From Gammaproteobacteria bacterium (GTDB taxonomy: Bacteria > Pseudomonadota > Gammaproteobacteria > Pseudomonadales > Cellvibrionaceae), in assembly GCA_004172865.1 (NCBI GenBank), contig SEBV01000006.1:310001-374000 (forward strand): a DNA stretch of 64,000 bases. The letters are read 5' to 3'. The translations under genes and the position numbers were made by a program. The notes under the pieces were generated by a model, which was not told where the DNA came from, did no database searches, and saw nothing but the letters and a program-made list of their open reading frames with translations. This document shows, in pieces, positions 1-8,756 of the stretch. How positions within the stretch are numbered: position 1 is the first letter of the stretch; every line of letters begins with the position of its first letter.

Positions 1-1002
1 AATCATATTCTCGGCGATGTTATTCAGATCAATTCCGCCGAAAATGGCGATATAAAATCTGTAACCACTGCGCAGCAAGGCGAAATTTTCGGAGATTTAT
101 TTATTGATTGCACCGGCTTCTCATCGCTGTTACTCGGCGAGCATTTAGCCGTGCCTTTTGTTGATAGAAGCGATGTGCTTTTTATTGATACCGCCATAGC
201 GGCGCAAGTGCCCTACGAGCAGGAAGATGCACCTATAGCGTCGCACACCATTTCAACTGGCCAAGCCGCTGGCTGGATCTGGGATATAGGATTAATACAC
301 AGACGTGGCACCGGCTACGTTTATTCCAGTAAACACACCAGTCATGATGAAGCAGAACAAACCTTACGCGATTACATAGGGCCTGCGGCAAAAGATTTAA
401 ATTTTAGAAAAATTCCAATTCAATCCGGTCACCGAAAATTATTCTGGAAAAACAATTGTGTCGCGGTAGGTTTATCGGCGGGATTTTTAGAACCGCTCGA
501 AGCATCCGCGATTGTATTAGTGGAACTGTCAGCGGAAATGATTGCAGAACAATTACCGGCTTGCAGAGAGGTAATGGATATTACCGCTAAACGCTTTAAC
601 GAAACATTTTTGTATCGCTGGGATCGAATCGTTGATTTTTTAAAATTGCATTACATTTTAAGTAAACGCTCCGATAATAGTTTTTGGTCGGATAACCGCA
701 ACCCGGAAACCATTCCTGAAAGTCTGCAAGAACTTATGCAACTGTGGCGCTACCGCTCACCCGGCAATCAGGATTTCACCAGCAATAACGAGGTATTTCC
801 TGCTGCCAGTTACCAATACGTGCTCTACGGCATGGGTTTTAAAATGGATGCGAGCTTAATTGCACATACATTGGATGCAAAACATTTAGCCGCCGAGCAA
901 ATTTCACAAAATGCCGCGACAATTAAAAAAGCACTGAATATGTTGCCAACCAATCGCGAACTTATGAAAAAAATTCACGAATTCGGTTTCGCAAGCGTTT
1001 AA
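1..1002 (+). CDS. Flavin-dependent (tryptophan) halogenase-like protein, 5' end outside window
   Basis: The frame is open from base 1, so the gene begins upstream of the window; only the C-terminal 333 codons are visible. It reads like the second complete copy at 7168-8691: a FAD-domain stretch ending in IDCTGFSSLL, then AGWIWDIG followed by RRGTGYVYSS, then FLEPLEASAI, which aligns with the PLE-S/A-T segment carrying the catalytic glutamate in PrnA/RebH. The family signature WxWxIP is here WIWDIG, so the proline is replaced by glycine. The substrate is unknown. Proteins of this family next to TonB receptors and SapC are usually annotated tryptophan halogenase without evidence for tryptophan. 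It is followed after 21 bp by SapC, so the two are probably co-transcribed. Confidence 0.85.
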   Translation, partial: NHILGDVIQINSAENGDIKSVTTAQQGEIFGDLFIDCTGFSSLLLGEHLAVPFVDRSDVLFIDTAIAAQVPYEQEDAPIASHTISTGQAAGWIWDIGLIHRRGTGYVYSSKHTSHDEAEQTLRDYIGPAAKDLNFRKIPIQSGHRKLFWKNNCVAVGLSAGFLEPLEASAIVLVELSAEMIAEQLPACREVMDITAKRFNETFLYRWDRIVDFLKLHYILSKRSDNSFWSDNRNPETIPESLQELMQLWRYRSPGNQDFTSNNEVFPAASYQYVLYGMGFKMDASLIAHTLDAKHLAAEQISQNAATIKKALNMLPTNRELMKKIHEFGFASV

Positions 1003-1023
1003 TTATCATGGAGCAAAATAACT

Positions 1024-1740
1024 ATGTCTAATTTAGTAGCACTACACAATAACGCACACCAAAGCCTTAAAGTGAACACGCAACTCGCTGAAGCCCAGGG
1101 CGGCAACTTACATATGATTCCTGTGGTACTCAGCGAGTTTCTAAAATTAGCGGTACAGTTCCCTATTGTTTTAACCAAAAACAAAGATACCGGCCGCTTC
1201 TCTTGCATCACCTTGTTTGGTTTTCAAACCAATGAAAATCTCTTTGTAAAAAATGGAGAATGGGATTCACTTTATATTCCTTTGCAAATCAGACGGCAGC
1301 CATTTTTCCTAGGCAATTCCAGCGACGTTGAAAATGAATTTGTTATTTGTATTGATACGGATCATAAAAGTTTGCAGAGCGATATAGGTGAGCAAGTGTT
1401 CGATACTACTGGCAAAGAAACGCCCTATCTCGAAAATATAAAAGCGATTCTGGCTGAGCTTATGAATGGTGAAGCTAGCACTGAGAACTTTGTGAAAACC
1501 CTGGCTGAATTAAATTTATTACAGCCTATGCGTTTGGAAATTACGTTTAAAAACGAAGATTCTATGCGGGTAGACGGCCTTTACACCATCAATGAAGACC
1601 GCTTAAAAACGCTTGAAATTGAGGCGATTACGCAGTTACATCAGAAAAATTATTTAAGTTCAATTTATACAATGATCACTTCGGTTGGTCATATTTACGG
1701 GCTAATCGAACGAAAAAATAAACAGCTAAGCGGCAATTGA
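1024..1740 (+). CDS. SapC family protein
   Basis: This 238-residue soluble protein resembles the SapC family (Pfam PF07277), first named from a surface-layer-associated gene but of unknown biochemical role. Visible family features are an N-terminal stretch HMIPVVLSEFLKLAVQFPIV followed by a KD-x-G-x-F strand, FGF, and a conserved FFLG segment. No signal peptide or membrane segment is apparent. It sits between a halogenase-like gene (21 bp upstream) and a DUF6445 gene, whose ATG lies 2 bp after this stop codon. Such trios recur beside TonB-dependent receptors in Caulobacter, Xanthomonas and Cellvibrio relatives. The start ATG has GGAG about 10 bp upstream. The function is not established. Confidence 0.8.
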   Translation: MSNLVALHNNAHQSLKVNTQLAEAQGGNLHMIPVVLSEFLKLAVQFPIVLTKNKDTGRFSCITLFGFQTNENLFVKNGEWDSLYIPLQIRRQPFFLGNSSDVENEFVICIDTDHKSLQSDIGEQVFDTTGKETPYLENIKAILAELMNGEASTENFVKTLAELNLLQPMRLEITFKNEDSMRVDGLYTINEDRLKTLEIEAITQLHQKNYLSSIYTMITSVGHIYGLIERKNKQLSGN

Positions 1741-1742
1741 TT

Positions 1743-2510
1743 ATGAATACTGCAACTTCACTCGTCAGCCAAATAGCTAAATCAGTAGCGGAAAATAATG
1801 TTCCTCAATTTAATTTTTCGATTAATCCCAATCTTAAAATTAATACTATTTACGTGGGAAATGAGCAGGAACCTGTTGTTATTGTGGATGACCTTTTGAA
1901 TTTTCCAGAGGCAATAATTCAATATGCGGAGACGGGTTTCCCCTTTAAAGCAGATGCTAAAGATTTTTACCCCGGCATTAGAAAACCACTCGCGCCCTCT
2001 TACGCTGAAAATATATATCGCGAATTAATGCAAACCATGTGGACGGTCTTTAGCTCAAAAAGCACGGTTAATATTAAACTTTTATCCAGCGTTTTATCGC
2101 TCACCACCACGGCACCACAAGATTTGCGCCCTATTCAAAGTGTTCCGCATTTCGATGGTTTTCTCGCTAACAATATCGCTAGCGTCCACTATTTTTGTGA
2201 ACCGGAATGCGGCGGAACTTCGTTTTATCGTCATAAAACGACGGGATTTGAAACCATGAATTCGCAACGCATTCAGCACTACGCGCCCACGCTAAAAAAT
2301 GAGGTGATTGCATCCAACAAATCCACTTATGATTATATTAATGGCGATACAGATATTTTTGAACGCACCGCGTCAATCGATGCGAAATTTAACCGCGCTA
2401 TTTTTTATCGCAGTAATATTTTGCATTCGGCGAACGTCAACAAGATTTGCCTGAATGAAAAACCTGCAGAGGGAAGACTAACCGCCAACACACTTATTGC
2501 GATTGATTGA
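1743..2510 (+). CDS. DUF6445 family protein, putative 2OG-Fe(II) oxygenase-like
   Basis: The protein has 255 residues from the ATG at 1743; a TTG six bases earlier overlaps the SapC stop and is less likely. It is a paralog of the protein at 6429-7148. The shared blocks are PHFD, GGTSFYRH, FYRSNILHS and GRLTANT. The order HxD, later H, then R about 20-25 residues on is that of non-haem iron, 2-oxoglutarate-dependent oxygenases, so I infer an iron-binding double-stranded beta-helix. This is inference; the family is officially of unknown function. It is probably translated with SapC because only 2 bp separate the SapC stop and this ATG. It ends 32 bp from the convergent nagX gene. Confidence 0.75.
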   Translation: MNTATSLVSQIAKSVAENNVPQFNFSINPNLKINTIYVGNEQEPVVIVDDLLNFPEAIIQYAETGFPFKADAKDFYPGIRKPLAPSYAENIYRELMQTMWTVFSSKSTVNIKLLSSVLSLTTTAPQDLRPIQSVPHFDGFLANNIASVHYFCEPECGGTSFYRHKTTGFETMNSQRIQHYAPTLKNEVIASNKSTYDYINGDTDIFERTASIDAKFNRAIFYRSNILHSANVNKICLNEKPAEGRLTANTLIAID

Positions 2511-2542
2511 TCGATACATCAATCAATTAAAATATGAATGAC

Positions 2543-3625
2543 TTAAAGCGAAATAACAATACCTTTCTTATCCATATATTTGGCAACACACCAAAATATA
2601 AAGACTTGAATTAACGCATAAGTAAGCGAAGCAATGTAGGGATCAAGGAAATGATTTAATTGTTGGAAGGAAAACTCGTAAACACTGACATCACCGATTT
2701 TAACTGTGTACAAGACGGTTGCCCACATAAATGACAGAACATAAATAAATAACGGATTTTTTCCGAATGGTATGCAGAGATTTAAAATGGCTTTCGCGGG
2801 AGTCTTCTCCAAAGCAACCAGTAGCAATAATACCGCAATTCCAACGCCCGACGTTAAGAGTACAAATGGGCTGGTCCATAAGGATTTATTAATTGGGAAA
2901 ATAAGATTCCAAATCAATGCAGCAACAATAAGCACCGCGCTCAGAATTGCTAATTTTTTCTGCGCAGAAAAACCGCTATCACTCGTCGATAAAATACGCG
3001 CGACTTCAAAACCTAAAAGTACATTAACAACCGCAGGAAGCGTACTCAACAAGCCTTCAGGATCAAATGGAATTCCTTTGCCTTGCCACAAATGCCCTGC
3101 CCCAAGTACTGCCAAATCGATTTGACGAACTAGCGAATGCTCAAGCGAATAAGGTTGATCACTCAACTGTAACAACAACCAGTAACCCAACAAAATTGCA
3201 GCACTGATCACCCAACGCGTTCTCATGCCCGCATAGAGCACGATAAATGCTGCGATTCCATAAGCTAAGGCAATACGCTGCAATACGCCCAAAATACGAA
3301 TTTCACCAATTGGTGTGAGGAAGGGAAATATATTTAGAAACAAACCCACTGCAAATAATAATAAGGTACGTCTGATGATTTTTTTATGGCGATCTGCGGC
3401 GGTAATATGTGGCTGCAAAAGTGAGCGTTGCGAAAAGAATAACGCTGCGCCGACCATAAAGAGAAAGAAGGGAAAAATGAAATCGGTTGGTGTAAAACCA
3501 TTCCAATCCGCATGCTCCAACGGAGCGTAAACAAAACTCCACGAACCGGGATTGTTAACCAAAATCATCAAAGCAAGGGTAAGGCCGCGCATTATATCCA
3601 GTGCGGGGAAACGTTGTTTTATCAT
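2543..3625 (-). CDS. nagX: NagX-like inner-membrane acyltransferase-family protein
   Basis: This 360-residue polytopic protein begins ALDIMRGLTLALMILVNNPG, then has DWNGFTPTDFIFPFFLFMVG, both typical of the HGSNAT/DUF5009 family. About ten hydrophobic segments can be read. NagX is linked genetically to chitin and N-acetylglucosamine use in Shewanella and Xanthomonas, where it may help amino-sugar passage or modification across the inner membrane; the exact reaction is not settled. It is the last gene of nagK-nagP-nagX, starting 27 bp after the nagP stop, with GAGG five bases before its ATG. The tight position behind nagP supports the NagX name over a generic acyltransferase. Confidence 0.85.
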   Translation of the reverse strand: MIKQRFPALDIMRGLTLALMILVNNPGSWSFVYAPLEHADWNGFTPTDFIFPFFLFMVGAALFFSQRSLLQPHITAADRHKKIIRRTLLLFAVGLFLNIFPFLTPIGEIRILGVLQRIALAYGIAAFIVLYAGMRTRWVISAAILLGYWLLLQLSDQPYSLEHSLVRQIDLAVLGAGHLWQGKGIPFDPEGLLSTLPAVVNVLLGFEVARILSTSDSGFSAQKKLAILSAVLIVAALIWNLIFPINKSLWTSPFVLLTSGVGIAVLLLLVALEKTPAKAILNLCIPFGKNPLFIYVLSFMWATVLYTVKIGDVSVYEFSFQQLNHFLDPYIASLTYALIQVFIFWCVAKYMDKKGIVISL

Positions 3626-3652
3626 GGCAGCCTCAGCAATTTTTTGAACGAA

Positions 3653-4981
3653 TTATTTCCAGCTTTTTATTTTGTGGCCTTTGACTGCATAAAACAAAAT
3701 GAAAGCGTAACACGGCAGCATCACCCAATAGGCAGTTTGGCTATTGCCAGTTGAGTGAGCGATTTGTCCATATACCAAAGGTAAAAGCGCGCCGCCCGCA
3801 ATTGCCATGATCAACAAAGCCGAACCTGTGCTGGTGTATTTTCCTAGGCCTTGTAATGCCAATGGCCAAATCGCAGGCCACACTAATGCGTTGGCAAATC
3901 CGAGTAATGCGAGAAATAACACACTGTTTGGAATGGCAGGAATACCTATCCAACCTAATAACATTTGCGAAATATTTGAATCAGCCGGAGACGAAAATAT
4001 AACGCCAGCAACAAATATAAAACCGGAAACTGCAGATAACACCAATGCATTTGACTGGCTTAGATATTTAGGAATACAAGTCACGCCAACTACATAACCC
4101 AACACCATAAAGCCCATGGTATAAGAAGTCAGTGAACCGAAATGTTCAACGCCGAGATGACGGCCATATAGGCCAATGGTATCACCCGCAATTACTTCAA
4201 CACCCACATATAAAAACAATGCAATCGTGCCGAGAATTAATTGGGGAAACTGCAAAATTCCAGATTTTTTATCGATTGACTGATCTTCATCATCACTTAA
4301 ATTTAATTCAGCCAGCGGAGAAAAATGCACAAATGCCATCAATGCAATTAATACCACCGCCATAATTACGTAAGGCGTGACAAGACGTGATGACAATTCA
4401 GAAAGACGTTCAGCGCGCGCCGTTGCATCCAGCACACTAAGAGCTTCGTTGGTGAACTGATCCATGCCAGTTAATATCCACGCAGTAAAAAGCAGTGGAA
4501 CAAGAACTCCGGCAGATTTGTTAATCAAACCCATAATGCTAATACGCATAGCCGCACTTTCACGCGGGCCAATGCAAACAATGTAAGGATTTGATGCGGT
4601 TTGTAACAATGTTAAGCCCGCGCCCAACACAAAAAGCGCAGTTAGAAATAAAAAATAAGTTGAGGATTTTGCAGCAGGAATAAATAAAAGCGCACCGAGC
4701 GCCATAACACCAAGCCCAACGACCATACCGGTTTTGAAACCAATTTTGCGCAGTACAAACGAAGCCGGTAACGCCATAAAGGTGTAAGCGATATAAAACG
4801 CAAAGGTCACCAGCATTGCCTGAAATTCGTTGAGGTCACAAACGATTTTCAAAAATGGAATCAGCGAGCCGTTTAACCAGGTTACAAATCCAAATACAAA
4901 AAAAAGTGTTCCTATGATGACCATAGGAATAAATGTGCTGGTAGTGCGCGGCAGATTTTCGGTTTGTGTGCTGGCATTCAT
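3653..4981 (-). CDS. nagP: NagP-type MFS N-acetylglucosamine permease (FHS family)
   Basis: The protein has 442 residues with twelve predicted membrane helices and belongs to the fucose/glucose/galactose:H+ symporter group of the major facilitator superfamily. The opening FVFGFVTWLNGSLIPFLK and the FVLGAGLTLLQTASNPYI segment are characteristic. In Shewanella and Xanthomonas, orthologs beside nagX and nagK import N-acetylglucosamine through the inner membrane without the PTS. That role fits here because a kinase follows the same promoter and no PTS gene is visible. GAGG lies eight bases before the ATG. The 98-bp gap to nagK contains no obvious terminator, so one operon is likely. Confidence 0.9.
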   Translation of the reverse strand: MNASTQTENLPRTTSTFIPMVIIGTLFFVFGFVTWLNGSLIPFLKIVCDLNEFQAMLVTFAFYIAYTFMALPASFVLRKIGFKTGMVVGLGVMALGALLFIPAAKSSTYFLFLTALFVLGAGLTLLQTASNPYIVCIGPRESAAMRISIMGLINKSAGVLVPLLFTAWILTGMDQFTNEALSVLDATARAERLSELSSRLVTPYVIMAVVLIALMAFVHFSPLAELNLSDDEDQSIDKKSGILQFPQLILGTIALFLYVGVEVIAGDTIGLYGRHLGVEHFGSLTSYTMGFMVLGYVVGVTCIPKYLSQSNALVLSAVSGFIFVAGVIFSSPADSNISQMLLGWIGIPAIPNSVLFLALLGFANALVWPAIWPLALQGLGKYTSTGSALLIMAIAGGALLPLVYGQIAHSTGNSQTAYWVMLPCYAFILFYAVKGHKIKSWK

Positions 4982-5079
4982 GACAGTGACCTCGTAGTGA
5001 TCGCTTGTGCGAACCTGTTGTTATAGCTTTATAGAGTAGGCAACACTATTTAAGTAGGCGAATTAAATATCTAAAAAAT

Positions 5080-5979
5080 TTAGACCGTTAAAACATGCTG
5101 CTGTTTTGCAAAGTAGACCGCGCCAAACTCAGGCTGGCTAATAGGATTAGATAGGCTGGCGGCTATGCTAGGTTTCAACCATGGCGTTAATGGCCCGGAT
5201 AAGCCGCCGATTAATGACATGCGGCTTGGGCCTGTTTCCCATAATCTTTCAGCAACGGCGCTCATGTAGTCAGCACCTTCACGCATAATTTTTACGGCAA
5301 CTTCATCGTTCGCATTTGCGGCTTCTAATACGAAACGTGCGAGTTTTGCATAATCGCTGGATTTTGCTGAACCCATCTTATCAACAATCATCACGCCTCT
5401 AGCGTTTAAATGATCGCCAATTAAATCGCTTAAGCTGGTGCGCGGGCCGAGATTATCAGATTCCAGAAGAACTGCTTTTACCGCTTCCAAACCAATCCAG
5501 GCACCGCTACATTTGTCGCCAAATGGAAAGCCGTGCGCACCGAGAATAGTTGCCTTACCTTTTACAAATGAATAACCGCATGAACCGGTACCGGCAATCA
5601 TTACCGCACCTTCGTCCTGGGTGTGTGCCCCTAAACAGGCGATATGCAAATCAGTGGTGAGGTACATTTTTTTGAAGGGGTGATGCCAGGCATTCATAAC
5701 ATCGAACAGGCTTGGCAAATTCACGCCTGCCAAACCGACACCTGCAATCAAACTACCGGCAACAGCATTAGGCAGACCGGCTTCGGTCAGCGCCATTTCA
5801 ACAGCGTGTAAAATAGAGGCTTTAGCTTGTGATTGACCGTGTAATGGATTTGCGGGGCCACCAACTCCTGTGCCCAACACTTTATCGTCCGCGGAAAATA
5901 AACGCGCGCGGCATTTTGTACCACCACCGTCAATGCCGATAAAAAGCTGATCGGAATCAAGATTTGGCATTTTTCCCAT
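5080..5979 (-). CDS. nagK: N-acetylglucosamine kinase, BadF/BadG family
   Basis: The protein has 299 residues from the ATG at 5979, which has GAGG five bases upstream; an in-frame ATG 36 bp earlier has no good ribosome site. The phosphate-binding motif FIGIDGGGTK is at residues 13-22, the catalytic TD at 109-110, and the second phosphate loop AGTGSCGYSF at 129-138. This is the BadF/BadG/BcrA/BcrD ATPase fold of GlcNAc and glucosamine kinases. It would phosphorylate cytoplasmic GlcNAc delivered by NagP to GlcNAc-6-phosphate. The deacetylase and deaminase (nagA, nagB) and the regulator are not in the window. A terminator-like hairpin lies in its leader. Confidence 0.88.
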   Translation of the reverse strand: MGKMPNLDSDQLFIGIDGGGTKCRARLFSADDKVLGTGVGGPANPLHGQSQAKASILHAVEMALTEAGLPNAVAGSLIAGVGLAGVNLPSLFDVMNAWHHPFKKMYLTTDLHIACLGAHTQDEGAVMIAGTGSCGYSFVKGKATILGAHGFPFGDKCSGAWIGLEAVKAVLLESDNLGPRTSLSDLIGDHLNARGVMIVDKMGSAKSSDYAKLARFVLEAANANDEVAVKIMREGADYMSAVAERLWETGPSRMSLIGGLSGPLTPWLKPSIAASLSNPISQPEFGAVYFAKQQHVLTV

Positions 5980-6082
5980 GGCGACCTCATTACAACGTAA
6001 AAATTCGTACAACATCAGGTTCGGCTAATCGCAACCGACTTTTTTAATTTTTTGCAGCGCTGGTTATGTCGCGTTGAAAAAA

Positions 6083-6104
6083 GTTGGTGCCTTGCGGCAC
6101 CAAC
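6083..6104 (-). terminator. Intrinsic terminator or attenuator hairpin in the nagK leader
   Basis: Read on the minus strand this is a perfect 9-bp stem, GTTGGTGCC and GGCACCAAC, closed by a GCAA tetraloop and followed directly by six T residues. It lies about 100 bp upstream of nagK and downstream of the predicted nagK promoter at 6160-6188. The leader in front of it is only about 50-60 nt and has no convincing open reading frame. It could attenuate the operon or end a short leader RNA. Confidence 0.7.
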
Positions 6105-6159
6105 AAAAGGATTGACTCAACAACTACGAACAATAACAACTAACGTTTAACTCAGGGTT

Positions 6160-6188
6160 AGATTAGCCTCTTGAGACAACGTTGTCAA
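6160..6188 (-). promoter_or_regulatory. Predicted sigma-70 promoter of the nagK-nagP-nagX operon
   Basis: On the minus strand a perfect TTGACA (6188-6183) is followed after 17 bp by TAATCT (6165-6160). The -35 hexamer overlaps the operator palindrome at 6175-6186, so repressor binding should block RNA polymerase. The same TTGACAACGTTGTC plus 17-bp arrangement occurs before the TonB receptor. Confidence 0.6.
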
Positions 6189-6199
6189 ATAGATATTAT
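6171..6199 (+). promoter_or_regulatory. Predicted sigma-70 promoter of the second DUF6445 gene
   Basis: TTGAGA at 6171-6176 and TATTAT at 6194-6199 are separated by exactly 17 bp; each hexamer matches the consensus at five of six positions. The operator palindrome fills the spacer. It would give a transcript with a leader of about 220 nt before the gene at 6429 and makes this a divergent promoter pair with one operator. Confidence 0.55.
6175..6186. promoter_or_regulatory. Operator palindrome GACAACGTTGTC, copy 1 (LacI-type, putative NagR site)
   Basis: A perfect 12-bp palindrome with a central CG, the hallmark of LacI-family operators. The identical sequence is found twice before the TonB receptor (11506-11517 and 11542-11553) and I noticed no copy away from these promoters. 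Position over both divergent promoters suggests repression in the absence of an amino-sugar inducer. The repressor gene is not in the window, so calling it a NagR site is inference. Confidence 0.75.
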
Positions 6200-6428
6200 G
6201 CTAATTTACACGATAAGTGCGAATAAATATTTTCTACCAAGAAAGGTGCATATTCACCTATAAAACCAAGGCAAATTCTTATCGTTTTTCGTAAATTCAA
6301 GGCGCTATTACGTGAATCATTTTGAAAATAGAGCATAACGGAAAACGGTTTTTGAAAATACTCAAGTAGACTACAATTATTCGGAAACAACAGCGATTTA
6401 AATTCCATTTAACCACAGCGGCGATGCA

Positions 6429-7148
6429 ATGACAGCAACTAATCCTTATGCGCTTAATCCAAATTTATCGATTAAATTGCTAAATCCCGCGAGTAATATT
6501 CAAAAAGTTATAGTGATAGAAAATTTACTACAAAACCCTCAAGCCTTGACGGATTTTGCTATAGAAAATAATTTTGAGCCCTACCCCCGCACTGCATCGG
6601 GTAAAGGTTACCCTGGTGTACGTTTAACGCCGCCGAGTGAATATTCCCTCGCAATTACTGAATTTATTAAGCCTTTAATACAACGGGAATTTAGTGTTGA
6701 TACAGATTTGGAAATGCGCAAAAGTGAATGCGCTATTTCATTGATGACCCTTAAACCTGAAGAGCTTGGTGCAGTTCAACGCTTGCCGCATTTTGATACC
6801 AGCAATATCAATCAATTTGCGGTCCTCCTATATCTTTGTAATCACAAGCATGGGGGAACTGCATTTTATCGTCACAATAAAACTGGTTTGGAATTTATTA
6901 CCCCACAAAATTGTGATCACTACCTAAATACTTTTTATGCAGAACTCGATAAACAAGAACCGCCTTTAGAATATTTTGCAGATTCAGATGAGCAATTTAC
7001 CAAACTTGGTTTTTTACCGGCGGCGGTGAACAGAATGGTTATTTATCGCAGCTGCGTTTTACACTCGCCTTATATTGATCCTGCAATTAGTATTGATGCA
7101 AACCCAAGCACTGGTCGCCTTACGGTCAACACTTTCGTTGCTTTCTAA
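6429..7148 (+). CDS. DUF6445 family protein, second copy
   Basis: This 239-residue protein is a paralog of 1743-2510. Conserved blocks occur in the same order: KGYPGVRL, LPHFDTSN, HGGTAFYRH, VIYRSCVLHS and TGRLTVNTFV. The HxD, distal H and following R again fit the iron and 2-oxoglutarate ligands of dioxygenases, which I infer but cannot prove. No signal peptide is seen, so it is cytoplasmic. Its promoter shares an operator with the divergent nagK operon. It ends 19 bp from the convergent halogenase-like gene, and the pair halogenase-like plus DUF6445 repeats the arrangement at the left edge of the window. The ribosome site is weak. Confidence 0.75.
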   Translation: MTATNPYALNPNLSIKLLNPASNIQKVIVIENLLQNPQALTDFAIENNFEPYPRTASGKGYPGVRLTPPSEYSLAITEFIKPLIQREFSVDTDLEMRKSECAISLMTLKPEELGAVQRLPHFDTSNINQFAVLLYLCNHKHGGTAFYRHNKTGLEFITPQNCDHYLNTFYAELDKQEPPLEYFADSDEQFTKLGFLPAAVNRMVIYRSCVLHSPYIDPAISIDANPSTGRLTVNTFVAF

Positions 7149-7167
7149 CTGTGTGTTGTTGTGTCGA

Positions 7168-8691
7168 TCATTTAGGATTGCTAATAGCACGTTCAAACTT
7201 GCTTAACCATTCACGATGACTTGGTAATTCTTTCGCTAATTGCTCGGAACGCTGTTTCACCTGCGCAAACTGAGCTTTGCTAACGCCTGCTTCATAAGTC
7301 GAGATTGGTGGAACTCGTGTTAGGTATTTCATACCATAGAGAACGAATAAATAATTATCCACATTAAATAAATCAAACTGGCTGAAAAAATCGATTTTCT
7401 TGGGATGATTAAGTTTCCACATTTCCAATCGCTCATGCAGAATTTCAGACAATGACGTTGAATTAATATTTTCCTGCCAAAAATCAGAATCGTCACGATC
7501 AGAAATACAATAATGTAATTGCACAAAATCAATAACTCTTTCCCACGCATAACTCAATACTTTGTTGCAATAGCCGGATAAAACCTCAATATTCTCGCTG
7601 TTTCTGGGAAAGTTTCGCGCAAGAATCTCTGCAGAAAAATCGGTTAATAAAATAGACGTTGCTTCCAGTGGTTCAACAAAGCCCTGCGCCAAACCGAGTG
7701 CGACACAATTTTTACACCAAAATTTTTCACGATAGCCAATCTTCATGGAAATTTTTCTGGGTGATAATTTTTCTACATCCAACTGCAGGTATTTTGAAAA
7801 CTCTTCAAGCGCCTGTGACTCGCTCATGTGCGAACTTGAATATACGAATCCCGTGCCGCGCCTTTGCGTTAAGGGAATATCCCAAGTCCAACCTGCTTTA
7901 TGTGCGGTTGCAGTTGTGTAGGGTTTTATTTCTTCCATACCATCACTTGGTATTTGCAGTGCAAACGCGGTATCGGTAAAAATTTGTTTGGATTTATCAA
8001 TAAAAGGAACTTGTAATTCGCGATCAATTAATAACGACGCAAAGCCGCTGCAATCAACATAAAAATCAAATTCAACCTCACCCCCATCGCTTGTTACTAG
8101 TTTAGCAATTGAGCCGTCATCATTTTTGGTGGCGCCAACAATTGTGGTGATGAGATGCTTAACCGATAATTTTTCACGTGCGTTTTTGGCTAATAATTTT
8201 CCAAATTTTACTGCGTTAAAATGGTAAGCGTAATTGACTTCGCCAAGGTATGGAGGCGATGAGATTTTTTTAGGGGAACGCATAGCTTCTGCAACACCGA
8301 TAACTTCAGTAACGGCAGAAAATTCAAGGTTCTCACGATTTGCTAACCAATAAGGCGTAACGTCATAACCGGCAGGATAAGGAGAACTAAAAGGATGATA
8401 ATAAAAATGCCCTGCGCCGTGTTTTTCTGCGCTTAGCCAATCGACAAATTTTATTCCTTGTTTAAATGCAACATCGCAATTGGCGATTAATTCTGCTTCC
8501 GAAATACCAAAACGCTGCAGGGATTTTTTGATGTAAGGAACTGTGCCCTCGCCTACGCCAATAATGCCGATATCTTCAGATTCAATAAGCATTATTTCAA
8601 TATTTTCATGCTTTAATTCAACGCCGAGATGATTAGCGGCCAGCCATCCCGCTGTTCCACCACCAATAATAGCAACGCGTTTTATATTCAT
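7168..8691 (-). CDS. Flavin-dependent (tryptophan) halogenase family protein
   Basis: Complete, 507 residues. The Rossmann FAD motif RVAIIGGGTAGWLAANHL is at residues 5-22. The lysine aligned with catalytic Lys79 of PrnA is K77 in FKQGIKFVDW. The family signature WxWxIP is intact as WTWDIP, and the catalytic glutamate region reads EPLEATSI. It should use reduced FAD supplied by a separate reductase, not seen here. The substrate is unknown; tryptophan is only the family label. The gene lies downstream of the TonB receptor on the same strand, but a terminator separates them, so it probably has its own promoter in the 122-bp gap. AAGGT stands six bases before the ATG. Confidence 0.9.
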   Translation of the reverse strand: MNIKRVAIIGGGTAGWLAANHLGVELKHENIEIMLIESEDIGIIGVGEGTVPYIKKSLQRFGISEAELIANCDVAFKQGIKFVDWLSAEKHGAGHFYYHPFSSPYPAGYDVTPYWLANRENLEFSAVTEVIGVAEAMRSPKKISSPPYLGEVNYAYHFNAVKFGKLLAKNAREKLSVKHLITTIVGATKNDDGSIAKLVTSDGGEVEFDFYVDCSGFASLLIDRELQVPFIDKSKQIFTDTAFALQIPSDGMEEIKPYTTATAHKAGWTWDIPLTQRRGTGFVYSSSHMSESQALEEFSKYLQLDVEKLSPRKISMKIGYREKFWCKNCVALGLAQGFVEPLEATSILLTDFSAEILARNFPRNSENIEVLSGYCNKVLSYAWERVIDFVQLHYCISDRDDSDFWQENINSTSLSEILHERLEMWKLNHPKKIDFFSQFDLFNVDNYLFVLYGMKYLTRVPPISTYEAGVSKAQFAQVKQRSEQLAKELPSHREWLSKFERAISNPK

Positions 8692-8756
8692 GGTTTACCT
8701 TTTAAATTTGTTGCGCACATTAATTCAATGTGAAAATCATTAAACATTTTTTAGCT

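Noticed and set aside
6196-6408. 70-residue minus-strand open frame upstream of the nagK leader hairpin
   Set aside because: No ribosome-binding site, composition unlike the neighbours, and it overlaps the predicted divergent promoters and the DUF6445 leader.
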